Shown: positions 49,823 through 64,000, counted from the first letter of the stretch. The stretch is DNA of 64,000 nt from Caprimulgus europaeus (GCA_907165065.1 OU015528.1:33564515-33628514); one strand, 5' to 3'. The notes: a model not told the origin generated them from the sequence alone. A program made the numbers and translations.

Positions 49823-52800
49823 CAGCATAAAATAAAGTAGTGATAGAAATTGAAGAATTGTAAATTTTTGTCTGGAGTCTTTAAAAAATATGTTTAGTGG
49901 TTTGCAGATAGTGTATTTTATCTTTTAACACTTGAAACTGATCCTTAACTAGCAAAGGATAAGGAATTCCATTATTTATCCGTACCATTTCCTAGTGGAA
50001 AGTAACTCCCCCAAAACCTAACCCATAAATACATATTTTTATGTATATATATTTATGGTATAAAAATAATCACAGATATCTTTTCAAATTCACAAAAAGA
50101 CTCTGACAAGATTGGAATGATTTAACATTACAATTTTGCTAATAACCGTCTTTGAATCAATATTGTACTCTTTGCTACCAGAAAATAGCTACTAAACCAC
50201 AGGCAAAATGCACCACACATCCTTCAGCAGCTGGTACCCTGAGAGGGAAAATAGCCTACAATGCTTGAAGTGGCTCAGGTCATAGAAGACATTGTCCATG
50301 TAATGATTTCAACTTATTGTTGACTCTTGGGAATCTATACAACTCCAAGTTATTTATAAAATGCAAATTGAATAGAAAAATCATCTAATATGGAAGGTTT
50401 AAATTGAAACATTATGTTTACACTTACACAGCCAAGCCAAAAGCCTTATTGTTTAGACTCTATTGCTAAATTTTACATACTTCTAAACCAGCTGAGAATG
50501 GCTAAATACAGCCTTACTGTTCTAGATCTATCTTTTTTGGATACAATCCTAGGTCAGGCCTCTCATCTGACGTTTTAATTTGACAGGAAGTTGCATTGGA
50601 TTCCCAAATTAGTGTCAAAGAGCCCTCTCTTGGATGTTTAGCATTAACGTTAGATGATTTCCACCCATTGCTTCATGTAAAATATGGTCTCTCGGGAGCC
50701 CATGAACTAGATGTCCTGAGAGCAATGAAGGAAACGCAAAGCATATGCCTATTGACAAAATTTCTTAACTGCTGAAGATTTATCCTTAAAGCACTCATGT
50801 TTTCAAAGACCACACCATAAGATAAATTTTCTCAGCACCTGATCTCAGTTGTTCTGCAGTGCTTTTGTCATATTGTTGGTAGTGTAAAGGGGAGAATTGA
50901 GTTTGCTCCCTCTGTCCTACAAACACTTTCTATCATATGGCTATGGCTCGCCCCCATAACCTGGCTGCTGCACAGTCTGGCTCCTGTGTCATGTTTCCAC
51001 TGATAGGTTGCAGCAAACTCTCCAGTAGGTATCTGCAGAGAAGCCCTTGTTCTGAGAAGGATCAGACAAGTCTTCAAAGACAGTGTCTGTGTTGGTGGCA
51101 GTGTGGTTATAACAGTTGGCAGTACTCTCCTAAGAAGAAGTCAAGCTGCTTTTCTGGATGCAACAACTATCTTCCATGAAATTAAACCTATCTGCCTTGT
51201 AAAGATTAGGAAATATTCTAGAGGCATGTTTGACTCTGCCACAGTGTAACAGAAATGTTATGGCAGCAAAGTCAAATGCACAGAAAATGGGAAACATCAG
51301 GATTAAGTTTGCGCAGAAAACTTTGCTTTTATTCTGTTGTGCCTACACATTAAAATGCAGCTTCCGTGAGATGGACACATACTAGATTTTTCCCTAACAT
51401 AAGACAAGAAGAGGCATAATACAATGGGATAGTCGTCAGATTCTGTTCCTGACATTTGAGATATTTGCACAGGTTTTCCTCAAATGTGCGCACACTTCCA
51501 GCATTTGCAGTGGGGTGGGGGGAGGAAAAAAAAGGAGAGAGAAAAGGAAAAAGGTGAACAGTGTAAATGGCATGTCACAGGAAAAGGAAAAAACTCACAT
51601 TGTAGTGGGGATTTAATCCATTCAAGTAGCTTATGATAAGACATTTATGTAAAATAAACTTCTCATCTTCCATTTTCAGGAACTACATATCACGTAATGT
51701 AAAGATTTAATTATGTTTAATTTTCCACCAATCTCACCTTTTATTCATTACTATTGAGTTTCTTCAAATGCTGGCAGATGAGTGATATCATGTGATATCA
51801 GGTGTGATTCAGGTATGATTCTGCCTTTTTAAACTGGCATAGATGTAGAAAAACAATTTCCTTGGATTTAAATTGCTTTAAAAATCACTGCTGGGTCTGG
51901 CCCAGTATCTCTCAGAATACTAATAAAACATATGTAATTTGTATAATAAAATACATTATTACAGATGGGATTGAATATAATGGTCATTTATGACCCAGCT
52001 GAAAGATTGCCTCTCCAGTTTTTTAAAGACCAAGTGCTAATGAAGTGTCCAGCTGTGGATGCTGGTGGAGTGCTGAAGACTTCCAGTTTGGTGTGTGTGT
52101 ACCTCAAAACCATTTGCAATCCCCAAGTTCATTATGAGATTCACTGCGATCTTTGAGAATTGTTGCTTCATAGCACCATCTCCAGTTCTTTTTGACACCT
52201 CTTCCCCTGCCCAGGGGTCCTTGGAGGGTCACCCCAGTCGTCACTTACTCACAGAGCTGCAATAAGAAATGAATAGTATTTGTAGTTCCAAAAGCATTTT
52301 ATTTTAAAGTTAACATCTTTACTCTTACAGCAATGTGTCCACATACTCTCACAGTCCTGGGCTGAACCCCATTAGGGAAGGAAAATGCAGACTTTACCTG
52401 ATGGATGAATTCAGACTAGTGTCTGGGGGATTCCCCGTGGCTACAAAAGGGAGTGAGTATGGCTACATGCCCTGGGATCTCTGGCAGGAGAAGGCGGCTG
52501 TGAATCCTGCTGGGAGCTTCCCAGGAGCCCAGGAACAGAAAGTCTACCAGAAAAGTGCTGAACTAATGAGCCTCTTCAACTTTGTGGTTTTCTGGCTGAT
52601 GCAGCTCCTGAGCATTTGACAGCTTGATGGTTGTCTCCTAGGCAATTCTGCTACCACCATAATTCCTCTGCTTCAGCCAATCTGTCCCGCGGCACATACC
52701 TACATTATATTTATCAAGCTTAAGTCCCCTCTTTGAAGTGACCCCAATCCTTTACCATTCTGGCTCACAGCTACTTTGCCGTTTATATTCACCGGGCCGT

Positions 52801-54934
52801 ATCAGAGATGAGCAGCACGTGCAATTGAGATTCCAGGAACTGTAAAAGTTCAAACAGCAGAAAAACAAACTAAGCCCAAAGTAGCAGGCTGTCGTAAAGA
52901 AGACCGCAGACAGTGCTCAGTATTGGTCAGGACGGTCACTAGATGTCACTGTTCTCCAGAAATAAACGTTTTTCTGGCTGTAAATACAGTGGGTCTCTAA
53001 CATAGTGCAGCAAATTATATTTTCAGGAACTGAGCTCATCTACAAAACTTCCGTAGTTCAGTAAAAGTTTTCTCCAAATGCCATACTTCACTTGCACTGT
53101 CTGATTTTCCTCTCACTTACCTCAACATAAACCAAGAATAACTTCTCTCAAAATTGAATAGTGGTCCTGGTTCATGGCCATAGAGGAACCCTGCTATTTT
53201 TCAATCTTTTACCAAACCGTACTTTACAAGATGAGTGCTTTAGAGATGAGGTGATCTCGAAGTGAAAAATGCAGCACTCTACACTGCCTGACTGCATGTG
53301 TACTTAACGTTTTCTCACCCTGCAGATAAAGAAAATTGAAAATATTTTGATGACACTTTTGTCCTCCTGCTTAATTTTGGGCACTTACTTCATATGTCTA
53401 TACTATAAGTTAGTTTCCTTAGGCTCCCTATATGATTACTAGAGAGCAACTGGGTCTCCAACAGTGAGTCAAAAAGGAAGCACAATTCATGTACTTCTGG
53501 AAGACCTTATGTTTTTCCATCAGCAGCTCAGAGAGAGATGTGTTTCCTTACCTGAGCACGTAAAGTTACATGATCAAAATTTGATGGTGTGAGTGCTCCC
53601 AGAGATACTGGAATGGGTTTTATCTATGTATTTTAACTTAGAAATTATGCTATTAGCAAGAAAACAGACTAGAGGAAGAGGCAGAGGAGTTGCTGGTGAG
53701 GTAATAATCTGTGAAGTGGATAACTGAGTTAAATCAGGCTGTGTTAAACTAGGCTCTTCAGAAAATATTTCAGAACATTGTATGTTCACAAGCAGGCTAC
53801 AGCATGGAGTCACTAATAACTGCCAGATTTGGCTCTCCTTTCTCTGCATTTGCTAAATCAATAAACATTGGGGGAAAAATTCCAACCTACCAGTCACCCA
53901 AGTGTGTCCAGAGCATCATTAGTGCATAACAGTGTGTTTCAACATGGGGGGTCACACTGATGACTTGAGGCAGTTAGCTTAGGTGCTCTGACTTGCCTTA
54001 TACTGAATCTACTGCTCTCTAGTGACTGCTTTACTTTTATATAGAGAAACTAGGCTGCGAATCGCCCTCAAGAGTGCAGTTCAATAGCATTTTAAGCTGA
54101 TCTAAGTCAGTGGTGTGGCAAGTCCCACCTCTACCTCCAGCTGTACATTCCTGTTCTTTCTCCCTCATGTCTGGTAGGTGGTGAGCTGGTTCAGCCAAAA
54201 ATTAATCCAGAGGAAAAAATCAGATTAGTTTTCTGGTTTTGATAAGCTCCCTGAAGAGACTTGATGTTTGGCTTCAGGGGTAATGCAGGGGGGGAATGTG
54301 GGAATGTGCTGCCAGGATGATAGAAAGCAAAACCCCAATCACCCTAACTTAGCTTTGTTCATGCTGCTGGGGACCCACTCCTTTCATTAGGTGCCTAACA
54401 CAGCCTGCGCTGGGCACTGCACGCTCCACCCTCGCTCCTCTTCCTGCAGTCTCTGCCTCCCTTCCCCAAACACACCTCCTGAAGTGTAAAACTTAATAGG
54501 GCAGATTCTGGCTCCTGACTCTCATGAGGTAACGAGATTTTCTCCAGCACAGCATGGAAAGGGTCTCTGTGAAAGAGGTGAGAACCTTGTACTGAGTGGA
54601 GAGAGGGCTGTGACATTACCTCATGAGTGAAACATGAAAGCACAGCTAAGTTACATGACAGGGCAGAATAAAAGAGCAATGATGCATATTTCTGGGTTGC
54701 TATAACTTTCTCAGGGGCATCTTGGCTCTCAGTCTGGTTACAGATTAGGAGGATAGCAAATGGCTTGGAGATATCTTTTGTCTTTAGCCCCAGTGCCAAC
54801 CAAAGTACAGCTTGCACAGATCAAGGGAGTTCTCTACGTATTTTAAATTATGCAAAGCAATTAGTCTTCATCAACAGTTTGTCTAATTTAAATTCAAAAG
54901 ATCAAGCTGTTTCCCTGTTAGATGACTGAAGTAA

Positions 54935-54952
54935 AAAAAAAAAAAAAAAAAC
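54935..54952. repeat. Poly(A) run
   Basis: About 18 consecutive adenines in the intergenic region, with no recognisable retrotransposed body upstream. Simple repeat. Confidence 0.7.
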
Positions 54953-57900
54953 AACACAAAAACTTCAAACCCATATGTAACTGCCAAGTGTATATCTCAG
55001 CTAAACTCGGGAGTCATTGCTACTTACCTCAGCTTGTCATCTGCTCTTATTTTGTCCAGAAACTTCGCATCATTCTTGACACCATATCAGAACATTTCAT
55101 GGATGCCCTTTTGCAAAACCAAGTGCCAAGAATGATGGGAAATTCATTCTTTATTTTGCTAGGAGCAACTAGGAGAAAAATGAAAATCAAAGCCTTTCAA
55201 CTAGCCCATAGCGTCAAGAGTCACATGTGAACTGAAATCCCTGTCATGTGGAATTTCTCAAAGAAATTCAAAGATTCCATTGAACTTCCTTAGGATGAAG
55301 CTAAGAAGGCTGTCTTTAAATATATGACCAGATAGTTGTCAGATTTGGACTAATGGGTGCCTCTGCCAACTGCCTCTAGGTTTTGTTTGCAGGAATGTCT
55401 GTTTCTAAGAACATATTCAGAGTAACATTAATTCACAGGTTACAGGCAAGCAGTTCTCTACTCTTCTTATCCTTGTCTGGGAGCCTATGCTACTTAAAGA
55501 TATTCTGTCTGGGAATGTGCATCTCCTTGGTTACATTTCATTGCTGAGAAGTAAATGCTAAATTCAGGTATTCTGAAGGCCAGCAAGCATTTGCCAGAAG
55601 CTTACAAAACTGTGGTTTGTGATGCAGGTATTTATCATCACCTGCATTTAAGAAGGCTAAAAATCAAATGAATGCTGGGGGTCCTTTTTCCAAGTAAGCC
55701 ATTTCTGGTTTCCCTGATCAGGTATCACTGTATCTATATAAAACTACACCTAATAAAATGGAAGGCACTCAATAAATAGGCATAAGGAAGAGTGGGAGAC
55801 AACACATTTTCTGACTGTGGTTCACATAGCAAGGAAATGGGCAATTCTGCTTTGTTATCCTACTTTTATTTGTTCTTGGAGAGCTTGATGATTTCTCATA
55901 TTCGAGGGGCTTCCAGGGGTGTGGAGGGTACAGGAAATTGAAATACAAATAGAAATGCAAATTTGGGTCAAGATTCATCAAGGTTCATGGGACTGGAGCA
56001 GAAAAACAGAAGACAAGGAAATCAAGACAGAAAACAGGATGGTCTTGGAATGTCAGCTGGGATATGACTGCCATGGTCTAAATCCCTCTTGTTTGCAGCT
56101 CCATCAGGGATTTGATTCAAATTCTCGTACTTCTCCAGACAGTGCCCTGACCAAGCGTACTATGTATCTTTAATCTCTTTTGCTGAAATAGGTTCTTTTT
56201 GTAAAAACACTACAAGTTTCATGGGTACACCTCCCCACGCCTTCATTTACAAATAGAGCATTTGATGGGATTTTTTCCATTCTCTTTCATCCAAGATAAT
56301 AAAATACATAAATGGTGTGAGTGTTGCAATTGCGTTCTGTGCCATGGCTTCCCATCTGTTCTTAGATTGCTGTTCTGCTTTGGTCACAATATTTCATCCC
56401 CCTGTAAGCCTTGTTGTTTCAAAAACTTTTTTTTTTTTTTAAAAACTGAGGACTTTGATGCTGCGTGGATAAGTAGCTGTTTGGCAGCCTAAGGGTTCCT
56501 GCTTGTTCTCAACTCATCATCTAAGGTGCAGTTCAGAAAGATGAGAAGTTGTTACTGACAGAACTTTGACCAAAACATTGCTTCAGATATCTCATAAAAT
56601 AAATTAAAAAAAAAACCAACAAGCTGAAAACACTGAATTTGTGAGAACTGCAGATGCAGAGCCATTAAGGCCTCATCATCTTCTTGTATTAGATGAGGTC
56701 ATGCATGAGAGGTGTCTTTTTCTGCAGCGGTTCTTGAGAAACAGTGTAGTTATGGAGCTTGACCCATGAAACACAAAGATAGAAGTTACCAGCTCTTCTG
56801 GAGGAGGTCATATCAGCATGGGAAACAATATAAATCATTTTTTGGCCAATGAGCTAAGCCAAAGCCAAATGAGGAGTGTGGTCACTCTAAGTTTCTTCTG
56901 CTGTGAATGCATGAAAAGGTGTGCTGTCAAAGGGCTCTTCTGACCATAGCTGGACTACATTAGGGGCTGAAAGAGTTTCTTATCCCCTTGCTCTGACCAC
57001 AGATGGAGCCTGCAGCTGACATGTTCCTCACTAACAAAGCTCTGTTGGATTATCTGTGTAAGACGAATCCAAGCCACGTTACCTGCCCTTAATACTTGCC
57101 TTGTAAAGCAAAAAGTTCAAAAGGAATATTTTCTTCTGTATAAGTATTGAGGCAAAGAGAAATTAAATAACTCATCGAGTCACCCAAGGAGTCTGTGACT
57201 GTGCCAGAAATTTAGTCAATTCCTGTTCCAGCACTTTAAATACAAGGCAATATTACCGTTCCCTGTAAAGGTTTCATGACATGTTCTGTTTTAGTTTCAG
57301 ATCACTTATACAGAAGATTTTGAAAGTAGACTGGTTTATTAGAACTTATTTGAAAAGACTAAGTTTGACAGACTAAATTAGTCTCTGAATATCACTTTTG
57401 GTGTTTCTTATGCATTTGCCGTCTTAAAATTGTGGTAACACTTCCCAACAGAACAAAGATTTCCTTTTTTCCAGTAAATCAATGCATGATTACTGAGTAT
57501 GTTCCATTGGCAGGGACAAAAATTTAATAATTTCTTTTTATTATGAAAATATTCACCCTTCAGTCTTGTGGGAGGAGAGGTTGTGACTGAAAGATGATTT
57601 GCTTGGCAAACCAGCAAACTCTCCATACTGCAAGTTTTCTTTCCTCAAGCCCAGATGCTTTGGGGACTTTACAATGTTGCCACTTACACATACAAAAAGG
57701 CATATCCTCTCCCTACAGGCTCCTTGTGCTCCATGATCCTTGTCTGTTAATCCAAGTATGCCTGTCCTTGACTCCAAACTCAAGGCTGCCTTTGACGGTG
57801 ATTGATGGCCACCCTCTCACAGGAAGAATGACTAACTCCAACCTGTGAGTATTGGAGGCGCTACAGAATAGATCTGCTGTACTATTTATTTTGGGAGGTG

Positions 57901-60900
57901 GACGTGTGCCCACATTTTTATTCTTGGAATAAACATTCTGACATTTTCTGGCAGGTGTGAATGCTGCAACATACCAGCAGGCAGAAAAAAATTAAAATGA
58001 CAGCTTCTAACCTCTCTGATGGAAACAAACTGACTATTGATGATGTGAATATTGTAAACCCTCACCAGTTTCCATATGAATTCTATCACTTGGAAAGCCA
58101 GATTTGGATCTTAATGGTCCTCTGGCAGACCGAATTGAAAGATACAAATTTTTTTCAGTGGTGCCTACCTGCTCTTCTCAACCAAATCCAAACCATAAAA
58201 CAACTGTATAATGAATTATGTAAATTTTAAACCTCAATCTGATTGCCGCCAACTCATTTTGCCAATACTCTGAAAAGATTAGCCCTAATATCTAAGCGAC
58301 AGCATGCAGAACCTTTAAATCTCTTTCAGCTGTTACTTCACCAAAAGTGCATTGATGTAGTAGGTCTGATGTGAAGGGATGATTTCACTTCATATTCAAT
58401 TTAAGGTCAGAAAATTTAGCCTTAATTTTGTGTTGCTTTATTCCAACACTTGCTTAGAAATTTCTATAAGAACTTTTAAAACAAATATTTATGAAAACTT
58501 ATTATAATAATAGTTCCTTCCACATTATTTGATAAGACATGTTTTGACTGTGGTGTCTTAGAAGCTAAGAGTATATATGGAGAAAACATTAAAAGTCGCA
58601 GATGGGAAATATCCTTTTTAGCCTGAGCACTCATATGTATAATTGTAGGCTGTAAATAGTAACAACTCTAATTGTTATTGGTGCATAAGGAGATGATATA
58701 AAATTTTAGATTAACTGAAAGTTTGGTATAACTCAAATCTTCTGGTGGCAACCAGGACAGTACAGAAGAAATAGGAGTCAGAAAATACAGGAGTCAAAAT
58801 AGGAATTCAGTATATAGGGCAGAATAAAAAAGTTCAGTATATATTGCAAGAAAGTCTTAGGTAAATTTAATTTCTCCCCTTAGTATATGGACTGCATTAA
58901 CAGCTATTTCTACTACTCTACTATTCAAAGAAGATTTTGGTTGTGAAAAATTACAGCTTAGAAATTAATCTATCCCACATGAGTCTAGCAGTAAAAGTCA
59001 ATAGCTCCCCATTTTGGACAAGAACACACAGAAAAAATTGTCCAAAAAAATGGCCATTAAAACATTTCTCTGCTTTAACACTACCATGAGAACAGAGCAT
59101 CCTTAGAAGACAAGGAGAGGCTGAGGTATCTAACTGAAGGGATACAGGAGTCTGTCACTAAGCTATTGCAGCACCTGAGAAGAGTCACTTCATCGCTCTG
59201 TGCCTCAGTTCCCCATTTCTGCAGCCATCATGCCTTTTCGCTGTGACGCTCTTCAAGACCTATCATTAAAAAACAATAGAAAAGTTATAGTTTTTATCAC
59301 AATAAATATTTCCACTATGTGATGCTATTCATATGTGTCTGAATAATAAATAATCAATAATGAATAACTATGGCTAAGAACAAATGGGCTTATCTCTGCA
59401 CAGATGCCTCATTCATACGCAAATTGTTCATATGCACCAATGTCTGAGAGCACAACTGAGCTGAAAAATATTTAGGATCTGAATGAATACAGGACTGCCA
59501 AACCACAGTGTCAGGCCACCAACATTCATGGCATTGGTATAAAATCCAAATATTAAGAAATACTACATTTTTTGTTTCTTTTTATTGGTCTTCTGTTTTT
59601 TGAGCCTGCCATGATCATTTTTTCCAGCTTTCCTCAACAACTAGAGCTATTCATAAATGGAATTTCTGTCCTCAACAGACAAAACCAGTAAATTGTTAAA
59701 AAAATGCTGTGGAACATAATTTCTAAAAAAAAATTAAGTATGAAAACACAGGCATATTTCATTCTGATAATGTTGAAATACCATTAATTTGAAGTCCAGA
59801 TGAACTTTTCCAGCTTTATTAATATGGGAAGATTGAAATTACTTTCTCTGATAAAAAAAATCATTAAACCTTGATGATGCTATATTTTCTAGGAGCAAGC
59901 TGTACTTTCCTATCTACATACATGAGATTTAGAAGTTGAATTTTGAAAGTAAAACTGACATTTTCACTTTCATGATAGCAGTCTGTGTCTGAACTCTTTA
60001 AAAAAAAAAAAAAAGGAGTAAACCAGAAGAACTTTCCATACTGAAGAAATCTGCAGCATTGTTGAGCCTTCGTATGTTCCATTACTGCACTTCAGCATTA
60101 CACTGGGATAAATATAACCATAGAGTCAGGTGCAGGTATACAATGGAGAAGGATACATCATCCTCTATCCTTTCCCATCACCATCATTTACACTAGTAAT
60201 GTGGCACAGTCTCCCACATCACAGGGTATACCCACAGGCTGTGCAGCACTCGTCATTTAGATCTGTGCTGATTCTTGTGACAATTATGTAGCCAGATTTA
60301 GGAGATCACACAACAATTTTCTACCAAGTCACTGGCTTGACTGCATGATATTGAGCAATTTACTGCACCGCCTCTACAGCAATCAGCTCCTTTAATGAAC
60401 ACAAGTAATCCTTTAGTTGTCACCACTACCAGAGTGACATCTTCAGGACAGCAGCAAGTGTGTGAAACTATCTTCTCATCAAGGCTGTCAATCAGTGCTG
60501 CCTATGTAGCAAATGGAGAGAAATCCTAACATCTAAATTAGATGGACTGAATTACAGGAATTATAGGGGCTTATATTATCTTGCCTTGCTGTGTTACTTC
60601 TCTCTCCCTACCTGCACAGGGATCCAAATGTAATGCCCTGGAAAGCAGAAAGCTTGAGTTAGTCATTGCCCTCTTTAAACACTATGGTACTGCAGTCCCT
60701 AAGTCAGGCATGTGGTCCATCTGCATGCAGCCTGCTGAGGCTTTGTTGTCTCCAAAAAATGGAAATGATACTCCTATCCTTTCTTAAGAGTGAACATGTA
60801 TCAGTACCTTTGCTCTGTCTGTGTTCTACACATGTTGGTGTGGTACCCTGCTTTTAGTCAGAGCCTCTAGATACCAATTTCAAAGGAAGAAACCCAGACT

Positions 60901-61204
60901 GAAAATCAGAAAGCTATGTGGCTAACACTGAAGACAGAGCTCAGGCAGTTTTCCTCAGGAACAAGTTATGCCTCTAGCAATTCTTGTTGAATACTGTAAA
61001 GCAAACATTTATGCTGGCTTTTCTTCTGCATCTACATACATGGGCTATGTATTCTCTGTGCGCACTACAGCCAACTAATCCGAATGGAACAAAACCATTT
61101 GTTTTTCTTCACATTTCTCTGTATACCAAGCTCTTCCAAATAAATATTCAGCTGAAACCTCTTGTGCTATTAGGCAAAACAAATAAATCAAATAAATGTA
61201 TTAA

Positions 61205-61296
61205 TTTGAATGCCAGAAAGATTCATCATTTGCAATGCTTTAGGCTTAGAGATGAAACTCTTCCTTCTGCCTCATCTTCCTTCCTGCTTTCCTATA
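61205..61296. repeat. Diverged direct repeat, copy A
   Basis: A ~92-bp segment repeated in the same orientation at 62381-62474, about 1.18 kb away. The best-conserved core is AATGCTTTAGGCTTAGAGAT, shared exactly; overall similarity is roughly 80% by eye. The parent family is not recognised. Confidence 0.75.
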
Positions 61297-62380
61297 ATTT
61301 CTGTGTTCTAAGAATATCCCCCAAACAATTAAATGTTCATGCAACAGAGGCAAGCCTGATAAGATGCTGAGTCTCTCTGGTGCCAGCAATAGTCCTGGCT
61401 AAAGGCCGGCAACAGACTAGCATTTAAAACACTATAGAAAACATAAGTGACCCCAGAATGGATAAACTGAGGAAGAGTTTCCCTTTGAACACCCTTAGCA
61501 CTTCACTATGCTGAATGTTTCTTTAGTCTTTGGCTTCATTGTCTGGCTTAAAATTGCAGATGAGTTTCCAGATGAATTTTGTGGGTCTTCACAGCCCAAC
61601 AAAAATTAACCAGACATTTCAAGCTTGATTTTGGCTTTATATTCAGTCTTCTGTGCACTGATGAAAAGTGATAAGGTGATGGAGAGCTGAGAATTTCCCA
61701 GCGTACGAGTGGGCATAACACTGGATTGGATAAAATTTATTTGTTTATATCTATACCATCTGGACTATCAGTTCCTTTGGGTCCCATAAATGGACCATTC
61801 CACAATGAAGCAGGAGACAGGACTGAGCTTCTGCCTTCACAGCTTGTCCTAGTTGTGCTGTGATTTGGCCTTTGGTCTAGGGATCAAGAAACAGAAGAGG
61901 TTTTCAGGGCAGCCTGGCTAAAAAAGGATTTAATTTTTGGATATGCAAGCCCCCAGACAAATTTAGTATACTTTTAAGTAGTTTTACAGGCTTAAACTGT
62001 CCAGCAATGTAAATTATAGTAAGCAATGGGATTGCAGGAGCTTTCTTTCTTTTAAGGAGTTCTTAATCATCCTCTTCTAAAATGGTACTACCGTTAATGA
62101 TAGGTGAAGCAAGCCAAGATTATTACACTGTTGCAAAGAAGAAAGAAAATGAATCAGAGACTGACGGAAGGTGTTTGCAGCCATTGATAGGCACTTTGCA
62201 TCCATTAAAAATCACCCCTATTAAACAGGCGTCACTCATAAATATCCCCAAATCAGTATAAAAAAAATATTGCTTTTAGAGTGTAAGTAAAACAGAATAT
62301 TTTTAATATGCAAAATTTGCAATTAGTCTTCATTACACGCTTGCCAATTTTAATTTAGGAAGAAAAAGCTGTACTCCAGC

Positions 62381-62474
62381 TATTGAACTGAAAGCTTAAT
62401 CTCATTTGAAATGCTTTAGGCTTAGAGATTAAACTCTTTCTTCTACCCCTTCATTTCCTTCCCACTTCCCTATA
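62381..62474. repeat. Diverged direct repeat, copy B
   Basis: Partner of the segment at 61205-61296, sharing the exact 20-base core AATGCTTTAGGCTTAGAGAT and a following CT-rich stretch ending CCTATA. Flanks beyond both copies look unrelated. Confidence 0.75.
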
Positions 62475-64000
62475 CCTAAGTGGAGCACTCACCCTCTTTC
62501 TCTGCCTTTTCTTTGGGAGGGACAAGGGATGCCCTCTGATCACGGAGGGAAGAATGGGACAGAGCAGAGCTCTTCCCCACTGAACATTTGCTGATACACC
62601 CATGTGGGTTGGAGATATAGATGCAGCTTTATCAGAGGGTGCCACCGCAGCTTCTACCTGGAAGTCAGTGAGGAAAAGGCAACAAGTTCAACAAGTTTGT
62701 TGAAAAGATTGCATATTTTCTTCAATAGAAAACTGCTAAAAAATGTCATTCTTTAATTGGACAGTGTATGTGACTGGGGCAACCATTACAAAACACATTA
62801 GATATATAGATGGTAACTGTTCAGCTAAAGTAGGAGAAGGTGCAAGCATCCAAGCACGCTGCAGATCGCATCTGAAAGGCTAGTGCAAAACCGTGACACT
62901 TGTACAGAGCCCTGTTTTCAGAACAAAATCCTGCTTTGAGAATCCACCCCTTTCCTTTCAAATATAACTGCATGGATAGTTTGCTGCTGATTCACTGAAA
63001 ACCTACACTAAATAAAAAATACACAAACATAAACCTGCTGCAGAAGTTTGCTGGATGTGATGGGGCTACTTCATAATAAAATGCCTTGAAACAGTGTTTG
63101 ACAAACAGAAACAATATATTTTAATGTCCACGTTTCTTATAAATCACATTAAATGCTTTTCAGGCACTTCATCTTCAGTATTTCATGAACCCTAACGTTC
63201 AAAAAAGAATTAGGTTTCTTGGTAGGATATTACAGCAGAGATTACATACCCCTTCCTTGAGGGATGTACTTATCCCTTCAGGGTGAGTGAGGAAGTCCAT
63301 GTCTTCTCGCCCTTCCAAATCAAATCATTCACAATGTGTGTTTCTGTATATTCTAGCTGAAAACAAAGGCTGGATCACAATCAACACCTTCCTGTTTAGG
63401 ACACCGTGCTGTCTGATGTTGTATAACAGAGATGTTCTGGACCTTTGGAGTTGAGACCCAGCGCTCTCATCTCTGTGAAACTGGAAGAAATGTTACAATT
63501 CCATCAACACCTCCTTTTTTACACACTGTGACTGTGATTTACTGGGAATGAGTAATAAAAAACTGTTTGCTGGACATTATTTGTTTATAGATGTGTTCTT
63601 GTCAACCAGTTCATGTGTGGTTTGCTATCTTAGCACACGGAAAGGTAGCTAGAACACATGTAAAGTTCAGCAAACAAATTGCTGCAGCCTGAGCATTAGA
63701 CTCCTCACAAGCCAAAAAAAGAGGAACATCTCCAATATATGCTCTCTCAGGAAGTTATTAGCTTTAGAGATGTGTAGTATATCCTACATCCTACTGCCAA
63801 CCTATGGATCAGACATAATATCTGCTTGTAAATATTAGTAATAATTCCTAGAGTGGTATATAGTTAGTGTAAATGATGAGACATTGTGGAAACTTTTTAA
63901 GTAAGCTTTTTTTCTTCTTTTTTTTTAATAGCACCTGTCTGAATTCTGTGAATGATATTTACTTCAGTTTACATTAAAGCAAAAATGAAGGAATCAATTT

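Larger units (their letters stand above)
49823..64000. other. Upstream intergenic, distal, no gene recognised
   Basis: Fourteen kilobases with the diverged duplication at 61205/62381 and scattered A or T runs. I looked for exons of TSPAN8, the neighbour upstream of PTPRR in mammals, and saw none. Open frames of up to 140 codons (54395-54817 minus, 60984-61370 plus) have no recognisable domains. Confidence 0.55.

Noticed and set aside
54395-54817. 140-codon minus-strand frame
   Set aside because: No domain, signal or homology recognised and low-complexity composition; a frame this long can occur by chance in 64 kb.
40751-64000. Possible TSPAN8 exons, expected upstream of PTPRR by mammalian gene order
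   Set aside because: No tetraspanin CCG or transmembrane exon was recognised on either strand; the gene probably lies farther right.

Overview
The window is vertebrate nuclear DNA, almost certainly from a bird. It is AT-rich and gene-poor, and it carries CR1 non-LTR retrotransposons with the characteristic 3' octamer tails, plus ~1 kb LTRs with TGTTGGG...CCACCACA termini typical of avian ERVL-like elements. There is no bacterial-style gene packing. Nearly all open frames are chance frames or lie inside repeats.

One host gene is supported: the 5' end of PTPRR (receptor-type tyrosine phosphatase R, long PTPBR7-type isoform) on the minus strand. Exon 1 (40193-40253) encodes a signal peptide and sits in a CpG island (~39575-40750). 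Exon 2 (24941-25245) encodes the start of the extracellular region. The two exons are separated by a 14.9 kb intron, have consensus splice sites and join in a compatible phase (1 nt + 305 nt = 102 codons after 20 codons). Positions 1-24940 are the start of intron 2; the transmembrane, kinase-interaction and phosphatase exons must lie beyond the left edge. Right of the island, ~40750-64000 is upstream intergenic DNA in which I recognise no gene.

Layout: 1-24940 is intron 2, with three CR1 copies (a 3' fragment at 6240, a tiny one at 8905, a 2.3 kb internally deleted copy at 18540-20867), a 1006-bp solo LTR at 17225-18230 and an unclassified GC-elevated stretch near 3950-5040. 25246-40192 is intron 1, with an LTR in sense orientation to PTPRR (27585-28599) and a CR1 fragment (29719-30035). 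39575-40750 is the promoter CpG island, with GC boxes, a perfect NRF-1 motif and, 207 bp inside intron 1, a 19/21 match to the REST/NRSF RE1 element. 40750-64000 is intergenic, with a 36-copy heptamer minisatellite, a perfect 18-bp-arm palindrome abutting it, a third LTR (48817-49822) and a diverged ~92-bp direct duplication (61205 and 62381).

The most interesting items are the RE1 site, which fits a neuron-enriched gene repressed elsewhere by REST; the G-quadruplex-capable minisatellite fused to a cruciform-capable palindrome upstream of the gene; and the sense-oriented LTR 2.3 kb upstream of exon 2, which could act as an alternative promoter. I found no evidence of a new multi-gene system.
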